From contig JAGFNK010000019.1 in the NCBI GenBank assembly GCA_025769875.1, positions 62,001-126,000 on the forward strand: a DNA stretch of 64,000 nucleotides. The letters are read 5' to 3'. Made by a program: the position numbers and the translations under genes. Positions 45,711 to 56,243 of this stretch are shown here, in pieces; position 1 is the first letter of the stretch; each line of letters begins with the position of its first letter. Source of the DNA: Russula earlei. Taxonomy: Eukaryota > Basidiomycota > Agaricomycetes > Russulales > Russulaceae. The notes under the pieces were generated by a model, which had not been told where the DNA came from, ran no database searches, and saw nothing but the letters and a program-made list of their open reading frames with translations.

Positions 45711-46600
45711 ATGGCGGCACCAGCTCCTGCCCAGGTACAACAGAATCGTATCATTGGGACTGCCCCAGAAGCCTTTGATGGCAAAGCAGAGAATGCGGAG
45801 ACATTCTGGGCTGCCTTGGACAACTACTACTACATCAACCTGGACTCGTTTCCAGATGAAGGGAAAAGAGTCGCAGCAGGCCCTTACTCACTTCAAGATA
45901 GGTACCCCAGCAGGGACATGGGCCCGAGAACTAACGACAAAGGCTCAGGCCTTACAACCAATCAACTATGGCACTTGGCAAGACTTTAAGACAGCCTTTG
46001 CCGACCACTTCATTCCAGCAGACGCGCAACTTAGAATCAAATGCCTTAATGCACTCCCTGCGACAAGGCAACACCCCATTCAATGAATGGTACCAAAAGT
46101 GGTCCCATCATGCGACCCGCTCCCAAGCAGATGAGAACACTAAGATGTTTGCTTTCCGCCGTAACCTGAATCAAGGGATTCACACCAAGATATTGGGTAT
46201 AACGCCTGCGCCTACCACCTTGGCAGCACTGGTCAAGAAGGCACGCGAATTCGATCAAGTGTATCACATGTGGATGTCACCATCATTCCGTACAGGAAAA
46301 CCGCCAGTACGAACAAGAGGTCTAGGGTACTAATGACCCAGATGCTCCAGTAGAGATCAATCTCTATCAAGGGGAACCAGGTGAACAACGCTGGAACAAC
46401 AATGCCCCACGTAACACGCTCACGAAAGCTGAGAAACAACGACGCACAGAGTTAAAACTGTGCTACTATTGCGGCAAACCCAACCACATGGCCAAAGAAT
46501 GCAGGTCTAAGAAAGCCGCCGCCCGTGCTCGTCGCCCCGGACAATCCTCACAGACTGCAGTCCGTTCAGCTACCATTCAGGAAGAACAACCTGAACAGAA
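45711..46600 (+). pseudogene. element A Gag with zinc knuckle, frameshifted
   Basis: MAAPAPAQVQQNRIIGTAPE opens the Gag, followed by FDGKAENAETFWAALDNYYY. The reading then shifts near 45875 into ALTHFKIGTPAGTWARELTT and ALQPINYGTWQDFKTAFADH, and again near 46075 into NEWYQKWSHHATRSQADENT. A zinc knuckle CYYCGKPNHMAKECR follows at about 46460-46505. At least two frameshifts break the gene. Confidence 0.85.
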
Positions 46601-46856
46601 AGACACCGACCCAGTTCCCTATTGCTTCTCTTGTAACTTGGCGAGAAAGTCTCGCCGCTAACATTCCGCGTCCCCATTCTGCTCCTATGGATTTTTGATA
46701 GAACCCCTTAGTGCACCGCTAAGGAATACGGTACAGATTGCCACTATACCCATACAAATCAATTACCCCAAAGTCTTTACAAAGAATATAAGATCCCCTT
46801 CCATAGCCTTGAAAGTAACACTCGTGGGGAAACTCAGCGGCAAAGGAAATCGGTGC

Positions 46857-49800
46857 AAGTGCCCTCATTGATAGTGGGGCAGAAGGAATGATTATCCATG
46901 AGCAATTCGTGAACCGACATAATCTCCACCTGCGCAGTTTGCAAAACCCCTACCAGCACAGAACGTAGACGGCACCACAAACACTAATGGTTTGATCAGA
47001 TATAGCACCATCCAACGACTACGAATCACAGCGATGGGAGGAACACATGACGAGCAAGCAGAGTTCCTTGTTACTAACATAGGAGACCATGATATTATCC
47101 TAGGTACCGATTGGCTACGGCACCATAACCCAGACATCAACTGGACCAACGACACTATCACTTTGCAAAACTGCCCAATGACATGTGTCATGACAAAACC
47201 CTCCATAACAGTCCCATCGACCCACACTACGTCTAGAGGATCAATACGAGCCCTCACGACCCCAGAAGAGGAAGAACCATCATTTCAACATGTAGCAGCA
47301 TTAATCTTTCGAGACACTCTGGATAAGGAGGAACCCCTTGTCGACCAACACATCTATAATGCCTTCCAACGTCACCCATTACGAATTCAGGCAAAGAGTA
47401 CAACGTCTACCAAGTTGGCCAAAGGACAATCCAGCCAACACAACCCCTCTGAGAAACTAATCCCAACGGAATTTAAGATCTGGCAAGAGCGTATTTGACG
47501 AACAAGCGTCCCAACGCCTCCCCGCTCATGCACCATGGGATCACGCTATCAACCTCAAACCAGGAGTCCCACGTAAGGACTGCGGCATCTATAGGCTCAC
47601 CCCAAAGGAATTAGTGGCCTTGAAAGAGTATCTAGACGAACACCTCAAGACGAGGGACTATCCGCCCTTCTAAAGCACCAATAGCTAGCCCATTCTTCTT
47701 TGTGGAAAAGAAAGGAGGTGCCCTACGCCCGGTACAAGACTACCGAGGACTTAATGCCGCCACAATCAAAGATGCCTACCCCCTACCATTAATCCCAGAC
47801 CTTATTGACAAACTACAAGGGGCACTGTACTTCACAAAGTTCGACTGTACGGTGGGGATATAACAACATCCGCCTTCGAGCAGGTGATGAACACCTCGCA
47901 GCCTTTAAGACACCCTTAGGCCTTTTCGAACCACTTATTATGACCTTTGGCCTTTGTAATGCACCAGCCACATTCCAACGATTCATGAACAATATCTTAG
48001 CCCCTCTGATCACAACGGGACATGTTGTGGTATACCTAGACGATATACTGATCCTTGCAAACACCATTCATGACTTAGATCAATGGACACATAAAGTCCT
48101 TAAAATCCTACAAGACCATGACTTATACCTTAAGCCGGAAAAGTGCGCTTTCCGTCAAACATCCATCAGCTATCTAGGCATACACATTTCACAAGGACGC
48201 ATATCAATGGACTCGGATAAACTCATAGGCATCACACAATGGCCAACTCCTAGTAATATCACCGAAGTTCAAGCCTTCTTAGGCTTTTGTAACTTCTACA
48301 GACGTTTCATACACCAATATTCCCATCTAGCCCGACCATTGTTCAACCTAACCAAGAAAGACCACCCATTTCATTGGGGGTCCGAGGAGGAAAAAGCCTT
48401 CCGCATCCTTATTGAAGCATTCACAAAGGCACCTGTCTTAGCACTCCCTGACCATTCACGACCATTCCGCTTGATCTGCGATGCAAGCGACTTTGCAGTC
48501 GGCTCCATTTTAGAACAACCGGATGAACTAAACCGGTACCACCCAGTGGCGTACTTCTCCAAATCATTAGACCCTGCTCAGAGAAACTATATGATCTACG
48601 ACAAAGAGCTTCTGGCTATAGTTTCTTCGCTTTGGCATTTCCGACATTACTTAGAAGGTGCTAAACACCCTGTGGAATTGTGGACAGACCACAACAACCT
48701 CACATACTTCATGTACGAAGCAGAAACTCACTCGACGACAAGCTCGGTGGGCTTTACTGCTTAGCGCATTCAATTTCCACATTATACACCACCCTGGAAC
48801 CCAAAACAAAGCCGACGGTCTGTCCAGGCGGCCAGACTATAAAGAGGGGATGCATGAAAATGATGCAAAGGTCCTGCTGGACCAACAATTTTTTAAAATT
48901 AGAGCAACCCGATCATCCACAACGGAACCCATAGGAGACTTCGAACTAAGGAAACAATTACGTTCCAGCAAAGACTATGACCCAGAAGTCAAAGGGGCCT
49001 TAGAAACCATCCTGAAGAATGGCCCCCGCCGCCTTACAAAAGGCTTGCAGGACTGGAACTTAGAGGACGGACTGATTCTCTTCAAAGGAAAAGTCTATGT
49101 CCCAAGATCGGAAGCACTAAGGCGTACAGTCCTCAAAGTACACCATGACTCCTTAGCCACTGGCCACCCGGGTCAATGGAAGACCTACGAACTAATAAGC
49201 CGTAACTATTGGTGGCCAGGAATGCTAACATTCGTCAAGAACTATGTAGATGGTTGTGCTATATGTCAAAGCACAAAGAACCGCCCAACAACAACCGTAC
49301 CCCTAGTCCCTATCACCCCTGCGGGCAAGATCTGGGACAGTATCACCATGGACTTCATTGTCGACCTACCCCTCTCTCAAGGGTACGACAGCTTACTAGT
49401 AGTGGTGGACCGCTTTAGTAAAGCTACCATCATCTCCCCGTGCCACAAGACCATCAACGCAGAAGATACCGCCTCCCTAATCATGAACAATGTGTGGAGA
49501 CGAGTGGGGTTGCCAGCTCAAATTATCTCCGATCGGGGTCCCCAGTTCGCAGCAAAGGTCACTCAAGAACTGTGGAAGAAACTGAATGTTAAGTCCTCCC
49601 TCAGCACGGCGTACCACCCCCAATCAGATGGAGAAACAGAAAGGGTCAACCAAGAACTAGAACAGTACTTGAGAATCTTCTGTAACCACCAACAGGATAA
49701 TTGGGCCGAACTAGTCCCATTCATGGAGTTTGCTCATAACGCACGCACCCATAGCGCGACCCACAAAGCCCCCTTCGAAATATGGTATGGCTTCAACCCA

Positions 49801-50427
49801 ACGTTTGCCCCCCCTATTAGTTTCAATACCAAGTTCCCTTCCGTCCTGGAACGTCTGCAACAACTAGATCGACTTAGAGAGGAGGTCGCAGCCTCCCTCC
49901 GGAATGCCTACAGCATTGATGGGACAGCCCAGCTCCCACTTCCCCAAGTACCAGTTTCGAATAGGAGACTTAGTCTGGCTAGAAGCCACTAATCTGAAGA
50001 CAACACACCCAAAAGCCAAACTAGCCCCTCGACGATACGGACCCTTCAAGGTTGTCACCTCATACCCAGGTCAACGTACGCCTAGAACTACCAAAGACAT
50101 GGAGGATACACCCAGTCTTCCATAATTCCCTGATCAAACCGTATAAAGAGACCACTGCCCACGGCCCTAACTTCAAACAACCCCCCCCTACTATAGTAGA
50201 AGGCGAGGAACAGTATGAAGTGGACAAAGGTCCTAGCGTCCAGACATTCCCCCAATCGTAGAGGCATTCAATACCTAATACAATGGAAAGGGTACCCCGC
50301 GGCAGAGAACACTTGGGAGCCCGCGTCAAACCTAACTAAAGCCAAAGAGGCTGTAAAGGCCTTTCACCGACAGTACCCAACAATGCCTAAGTCTAATAAC
50401 ATAGTTGCAGGAGCAACTAGGTCATAA
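46857..50427 (+). pseudogene. element A Pol: protease, RT, RNase H, integrase, chromodomain
   Basis: Protease ALIDSGAEGMIIHE starts at about 46858. RT includes [11 protein letters not shown] (47730), RWGYNNIRL (47855), FGLCNAPATFQRFM and catalytic YLDD (about 48035). RNase H includes ICDASDFAVGSIL (48475) and YDKELLAI (48598). Integrase has a zinc-binding end (TGHPGQW...CAICQ, 49160-49270) and a DDE core (MDFIVDLP, ISDRGPQFA, SDGETERVN). The chromodomain IQYLIQWKGYPAAENTWEP lies at about 50265-50320. Frameshifts at about 47845, 48735, 49965 and 50220 break the frame, unlike the TGA-type decay of elements B, C and D. Confidence 0.92.
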
Positions 50428-51401
50428 AGAGGGGATGAATGTCATGAACCATTCTCCGGAGAGGGCCCTTGAAGGACCCTTCCTTATAGGAGGAAACCTG
50501 GTCTCTATGGTGTCACCCTGTTCACACGAGCAAAAGGGGTGAGTAGAGGTGTCCACAATATCGCGCGCGCATTGTTGCGCGAGCGATTCTCGGCACAATC
50601 GACATACAGCAAGCCCCACTTAAAGGCAACCCTTCTAGCAACAAAAGACAGTATTAGGGCCTTCCTAAGGACCCTTTGGAACGACCCTAGGAGCTCTACA
50701 ATAGGCACTAACCTAGTATCAAAGGCCCTACAACGCGTTATTAGACCAACTCTAATAACTATAGAACGAACTATAAGGCAACACTAAGGACCTTAATAGA
50801 AGTATTAGGGTCGACTCTAAGGACCCTAATAGAACTATATAAGGGCCTTATAAGATAACACTATTCCCTAACCAAACTACAAGTCCTCAAATGACCGGCC
50901 CTAAACTAACTAACAGGAAATGAATCAGGTGCTTGCACGTGCACTAAAGCAGTGAACACGTGGACAATGGAAGCTCTTACTCATCAAGAAGAGTCTTCTT
51001 ACTCAGCAGCTTACTGAGCATGACTGAGCATGCTCAGTAAGCGTCCTCCGACTTCTTACTCATCACTCTATTGTGCTTGATAACAAGGTTATGACTTGTT
51101 CCCTATTTAGCAGTTCTCTTGTAGTATATAAGCGCTCAATAAAGTAGCGGACAGTCCTCAGACTGTCCATTTGTTTACGGCACTCTCCATCCCTGGGATA
51201 CTCCTTTAAGGACCATCCCCTTGTGACTATCCTGGCCTCTTCCCTGCGTGACTGTTCTACTCTCACAGTAACAATACCTCTCTGGTATTTGTTACTACTC
51301 TGGATTCTACTCCTTGCCCATGTGGTCTTGGACGTCTATCGACTCGTCTTCGAGCTTATCCCTTGCTCTTGAACTGGATAGTTCAACAGTGAGTCTTGAC
51401 A
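50425..51401 (+). repeat. polypurine tract and 3' LTR of element A
   Basis: The purine-rich AAAGAGGGGATGAA ends at 50439. The 962-bp LTR (50440-51401) follows and is very similar to the 5' LTR; differences are mostly single bases plus a few 1-nt indels. The dyad ACTGAGCATGCTCAGT is at 51023-51038. Confidence 0.92.
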
Positions 51402-52481
51402 CTCACCATTCGAGAAGGGACACCCTTACCAACCCCAACCAAAGCAGACCCCACTCATCCTGGTCCCCTTTGGTTTGTCTACGAGCCTTACACACATGTC
51501 CCCCCCTTTTACATTAACTTTAATGGGCGAAAACGCCTACTACCATACTTACGCATCGCTTTATATAACGATGAACCTATGCTTCTAGGAACTATGGGTT
51601 GAGGAGAACCCACTTATGGAGAGAAGCTCATCACCCGACCCATTGTCTCTGCCCCTCATCCCTCTGTCACTGCCTCTGACCTCCACCTCTTAATTGAGGA
51701 CCACCCTTTCCATTTCAATGCTGCCCAGGCCCTTGAAAACCTCCATGACCCTGGTGCTCTTGCCGATGTCTACCGTCTTTGCATCAGTTCGTTCAAACTA
51801 AAAATTTTGGAGGGCAAATGTGTCTCTATCCAAGGGGCCCTGAACATCCTTCAAGGACAACTCGCTGATCGACTCCATGAGATCCAATCCCACACCAAAG
51901 AAACTGCCATCATCCACAGCTGCCTTCAGGCCAACAACACTTCTGTCCGAGTCCGTCATCAACTTGATAACTTGATGACTGATGGAGGTCTCACCCGCGA
52001 CACCGGACCATATTACTCACTAGCCGGGAGTTATGACAGAATCAAAGAGTCAAAAGAACTACCCACTTCTCCAGCACTCACTTGTCCTCCTCTCTCTCTG
52101 ACTCCCCCCCTTGAGTACCTTCCTTGCGTTGTTGACCAGTCCCAGAACGACGCCCCTATGGGGTCACCCTCCCACTTCCCTCAGATGTTCTCTGACGATG
52201 CCAGCACTCCCAACACCCCTCTCGCCCCCACATGTATGACCAAAGCGCAGCGTCACAAACTTCAAAAGCGACAACACGTTTGCAAACACTGTAACACCAG
52301 AGGGCACTGGAACAAGGACTGCAACAGACCCCACACCAACTGTAGTGGTCAAGTGGATTGTATCCTTAGGAGGACTCACCGAAGCTACAGAGGCTTCTGC
52401 CCCAGGGCAATGGGACCCCAGAGTGCATGGCCAGAAGTCGAAGGCGATGAGCTCCGTGAGTCAGGCCCTGAAACCGATTAG
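51402..52481 (+). pseudogene. element B extra ORF downstream of pol, zinc-knuckle protein
   Basis: The frame enters from the LTR of element A, so its 5' part is missing. It has one TGA at 51600-51602 and runs to 52481. Segments: FYINFNGRKRLLPYLRIALY, EKLITRPIVSAPHPSV, DLHLLIEDHPFHFNAAQAL, a likely helical QGALNILQGQLADRLHEI, and a Cys knuckle CKHCNTRGHWNKDCNR (about 52280-52330). Position (between pol and the polypurine tract) and layout match the extra ORF of element C. Function unknown. Confidence 0.7.
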
Positions 52482-52498
52482 TTCAGAGAACTAAGCAT

Positions 52499-53109
52499 GA
52501 GGGGGGCATGATGTTATGATCTACCCCCTTGTTGGTTCGTCTATAATCTCTTTGTTATTGTTTTCTCTTGTCCCTTTGGTTACCGTTTCACCCCTTGATG
52601 CTGATGGTCCCTGTTGTTTCATCTATCGTGTTTCACTTATTGTGTTTCATCTATTGTTGAGTTGCTTCTGCTATTGGCTCACCTTTATCTATTGTTCTGC
52701 ATATGGTACTGTACAGCCTCACTACATACAGTATTTAAGCGCCTGTAGAAGCTGGGGAATGCCCCAAGCTTAGCTTTGTCCCATCTCCTGTCGCATCCCT
52801 TTGCCTTGTATCCTCTCTCAAATCACAACTTGTTTGTGCTGGCTCTTACCTTGCTTGACATCAACACACTAGGAGGAACCCTTGTGTTCCTCTTACTCCT
52901 TTCTTGCTCTATCATCGTCCTCCTCTTCTGTGAAACCAGAAGATCGACTCTGTCTGCGGACTGAGTCATTGTCTGACTCAGCCTTGAGATGCTAAACCTT
53001 TGATCCGGTCTCCTTGAGCCAGCCCCACTGAACACCTTGAACCAAGTCACAGGGACTTGGCCCCCATTGAACCTTGAGCTAACGCTCTTACGGCCACGAC
53101 ACCATAACA
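52499..53109 (+). repeat. polypurine tract and 3' LTR of element B
   Basis: GAGGGGGGCATGA lies directly before the LTR at 52512. The 598-bp LTR matches 38500-39097 with few, mostly transition, differences and is followed by the duplicated GACTG. Confidence 0.93.
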
Positions 53110-53114
53110 GACTG

Positions 53115-53639
53115 ACACCTCAGCTCCCTTTCATCCCTTGCCACCTCCCTCTCGTTCCAGGCTGTCCACTGACCGCACACCACAAGCCACCTTGCATGCA
53201 ACATCAAGACCTTGATTGCATCGCCCAGCCCTTGCCACTGAGCATGTGCACATGCCACGCCTCTGCACACTAGACACGTTTGCATCCCAAGTCTTTCATC
53301 ATAGCCTTGACCACCATCTTGACCAGCCTCAATTCTCTTTCATGCCCCTCTCTCTCTTTCATGCCTTTCATCTTTAGTACCTCCCTGCTTGTATATAAAA
53401 ACACCCTAGCTACTCAAGAGTTCTAGTGGGCTGAGAATAAGACCCCTCCTTGCAACCCACTCCTCTCTGCCTGTGAAAAACAAGAAGCATCACCAGTCGC
53501 ACGGACCACTTGCTCTACTCTCTCCCCCTCTCCTCTCTCTTTCCTTGGACCGGTCAGCCTTACGATCTCACACGCACATCCCTGGACTTGCTACAACAGA
53601 TCCCTGAGCTAATGCTCCAATGGCCACAATGCTGTAACA
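53115..53639 (+). repeat. probable old LTR interrupted by element B
   Basis: The segment has a TATA-like GTATATAAAAACACC near 53390. It ends GAGCTAATGCTCCAATGGCC...TGTAACA, which parallels the end of the family-B LTR (GAGCTAACGCTCTTACGGCC...ATAACA). Together with the 60 bp left of 38500 it would form the pre-insertion site of element B. Its own left end is not defined. Confidence 0.5.
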
Positions 53640-54230
53640 GCACATAGGGGAGGCTGCTATGAAAACATTAATATATTGCCTAATTGCCATGGGTGTTGCT
53701 TCTCCAGAGTGTTTGATCAACTGGACTTCCATGTTGGAATGGAGCAGAATGTGGAAGTGGAATGGAAGTCCACCATCCTGAAGTAAGACCTCTGAGATAT
53801 ACTGAAGTGGAGTGGAATCTGCCATCCCAAAGGGATCCAAGATGTACCTTGATTGATCAATGTCTGTGTTAGCCAACCAATTGCGTGTAATGCAGATCCC
53901 AAGGTATGACACAATCTCACCTAGATCTGTCAACCCATAGTGCATAGACAAAGATAGATATGTGTAGATGTGCACACAAGTGACTGTGAGGGTTGCTAAT
54001 GATAATGATGTCATTGACAGAGAGGATATGAGTGAAGTGAAAAGGAAATGGTAATGGATCCCCCCACATCTTGGCAATGACATATGTCTGCATGAGAATG
54101 TGTGCATGTGAAATTGATGCCCACATGAGAATGCATTCACCTCCTATATTTTTTTGGCAAGATAACATGTGGTAAGATGACCAACTGCGAGAAAATTGTT
54201 GATGTAGAGGTGATGCACCGTATCCACCCA
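53640..54230 (-). pseudogene. Ty1/copia-like reverse transcriptase remnant
   Basis: On the minus strand are short blocks typical of copia RT: SVNDIIIISN (compare VDDxxI), then LTDLGEIVSYLGICITRN and IDQSRYILDPFGMADSTPLQ, in shifting frames. Integrase and Gag are not seen. A decayed fragment. Confidence 0.55.
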
Positions 54231-54353
54231 TATGGTATTATCAATCTCAGTACACGGCAACATGCATATAAGGAAGGATAGCAGGCGGACAACAATCGGA
54301 GAGATACTACGAGCAAGGAGTCAGAAAGCAATAAGAACCAAGGCCAGATAATT

Positions 54354-55717
54354 TCAGTCTTCCTCCTCTCCCCCATCAGTTGGCTTTGCCTTCTTTGTAC
54401 GACCAGAAGCCGGCTTCGCTTTCTTCGACGGAGGCTTCGTGGAGGCAGTCTTTGGTACAGGACGCTGGTTGTCAATGCACAATGAGAACACAGCGGCATC
54501 ATGGATGTAGAGCATACTTTTCGTTTCTTATTTTCAACCTCCGGTGGTTCATCTTCCTCAACTAGGTCGTCATCGATCTCATCGGTAAAGTCCTCGCCAG
54601 ACTCTTCTGCATCCTATATTATATGTAAAACATACGAGGTTATTTCGTGAAGCAAAGAAAAAATACCTTTTTCGGAGCTCTCTTCTTGGCAGGAACCTTC
54701 TTCTCAGTGACCCTCTTTGCAGCAGGAGCTTTTTTGGGCGGTGCGGCTTTCTTTTCCTGTTTTTCCTCAACGTCTTCTCCGTTTAATTGTTTATCCTCAT
54801 CTTTGGCCTTCTGAAGACACTAGTATCAACACCCCTATAGAACAAACTAGAACGAATGGCATTTACCTTAGAGCGGGGCTTTGATGCAGATGCCTTCTTG
54901 GGCTTTTCAATCTCTCCACCGTCGTCCTTTGGCGCATCACCTTCTTCATTAGACTTCTGTTGATATCATGGAGATCAGCATCCTATAGCGAAAGCAAAGG
55001 GACGATATCAACTTACTTTCTTAGATGCGCGAGCCTTCTTTGGCTTTGGCACTTCACCTTCACCTTCAACATCTTTCTTTGGAGGAGCACGTTTCTTCTT
55101 AATCTTTATCTCCTCGTTTACATCATCACCACTGTCAGGCTTGCGGGCCGTCTCGGGAATGTCGCCATCCGCGACGTGGCCATCATCCCACGCCTTACGA
55201 ATTTTCTCTTGGTCCACAGGTTGGAGCTCATCGAAGCCATCAAGGTCATCTGCTTTGGAGAAAGATTTCTTCATGTTAATTATGATGGTTGTCGTTGTGC
55301 AGCCCCAATGACGCCAGGCCCTATCATTCAGTGCAACCAAGAAAAAAGGCATCGTTGAGGAATACAAATGTAATCAAGGTGAGCATACACGGACATGAAA
55401 CAACGCAAGCATCGACGTACATGGACGTGTGGCCCCTAAAATCAACAACAGAACCGAGCTTCAGCGTGCCCTTCTCCAGTACAGTGCCTAACCAATCATG
55501 CCATTGAAAGATTAGATAACTTAGATGTCAAGAGCGAAGAAATAACTGACCGTTGCAGGGTTTCGGACCTGGGAGGTCATAAAACGCGTACGACGGTGAG
55601 AAGAGCCATTGATAAACATGGGTTGGGGCGAGGAACGAACGTACCCTTGCATTTTGCCCGATTATTCTTAGCATATTCTAGGCGATAGCCAGACTTTTTC
55701 TCTTCAACGTCGGACAT
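54354..55717 (-). CDS. PARP-type zinc-finger protein with Lys-rich tail
   Basis: The ATG at 55717 starts MSDVEEKKSGYRLEYAKNNR. Short introns split the finger: AKCKG, GPKPCNG, TVLEKGTLKLGSVVDFRGH, then WRHWGC. This is the Cx2C...Hx5C pattern of the PARP-type zinc finger, which binds DNA breaks. MKKSFSKADDLDGFDELQ, DQEKIRKAW completes the domain. The rest is Lys/Ala/Glu-rich (KKKRAPPKKD, KPKKARASKK, KKAKPTDGGEEED) over several small exons to TGA at 54356-54354. No PARP catalytic domain is present, so this is a chromatin or DNA-damage protein rather than a polymerase. Its start is 526 bp from the divergent SREBP gene. Confidence 0.85.
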
Positions 55718-56243
55718 CTCAAGAAGGGTGCAGAGAGAGTGGGATAAAAAGGGAGTGTAAGAGGCGGGAAAAGGATAGAGATGAACGACGCGACAAGCTA
55801 TATAATGAGAGGGGAGCCTTCAAAGTCCGCTGTATGGTTCAAGTTGGTTGGCTTTTCCGCGAAGCCTAGAAATGACGATCTAGACACGCGGACAGGACCA
55901 CAGGACCCACCGGACAGGAATTGTGTCATTTGGAGGCGCAAACCTACCGTGCTGTGTTTGAACTGTGGGCAGAACACGCAAATACCCAGGACGCCCATCG
56001 ATACCATCGAGGGACTCAGAGATGATCGAGTGTGCAGTGTGCATCCAGGAAGATGGATGGCCTCCTTCCCCCTTCCTTCCCTCTACCCCTCTACCCCATT
56101 ATTCGGTTGCCCAAGTAATTGCACGCCCGTGTTGGGTTGGGATGGGTTGAGTGTGCGATCACGTGCGAAAGAGAGAACATTAAAATTACGAAAGCAAAAT
56201 TAAAAGTGGTGTGATGTGACCGGGTGGTACGACCGACTACAAA
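55718..56243. promoter_or_regulatory. divergent intergenic region with a CACGTG E-box
   Basis: This separates the PARP-finger gene from SREBP. GATCACGTGCG at 56157-56167 contains the E-box CACGTG (56160-56165), 79 bp before the SREBP ATG. bHLH proteins of the SREBP class bind E-box and SRE sequences, and Sre1 autoregulates in other fungi. Use of this site is inference. Confidence 0.4.

Larger units (their letters stand above)
41152..51401 (+). mobile_element. Ty3/gypsy chromovirus A, 10.2 kb, inside element B
   Basis: LTRs of 963 bp (41152-42114) and 962 bp (50440-51401), both TGTCA...TGACA, enclose about 8.3 kb. The interior has two long unidentified 5' ORFs, a leader, gag with zinc knuckle, and pol with chromodomain. 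A purine tract AAAGAGGGGATGAA precedes the 3' LTR. The flanks differ (CCCAG on the left, CTCAC on the right), so no target duplication is visible. Gag and pol are broken mainly by frameshifts. Confidence 0.92.
38500..53109 (+). mobile_element. Ty3/gypsy element B, interrupted by element A
   Basis: Two 598-bp LTRs (38500-39097 and 52512-53109) with TGTTA...TAACA ends are flanked by a perfect 5-bp duplication GACTG (38495-38499 and 53110-53114). The left internal part holds gag and protease; the right internal part holds the end of an extra zinc-knuckle ORF. Between them lies element A (41152-51401). Most of element B's pol (RT, RNase H, integrase) is missing, so the locus lost sequence as well as gaining element A. 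Confidence 0.93.

Noticed and set aside
55781..56203. 140-codon ORF between the PARP-finger gene and SREBP
   Set aside because: Lies in the divergent promoter region, has no domain and no support from splice signals.
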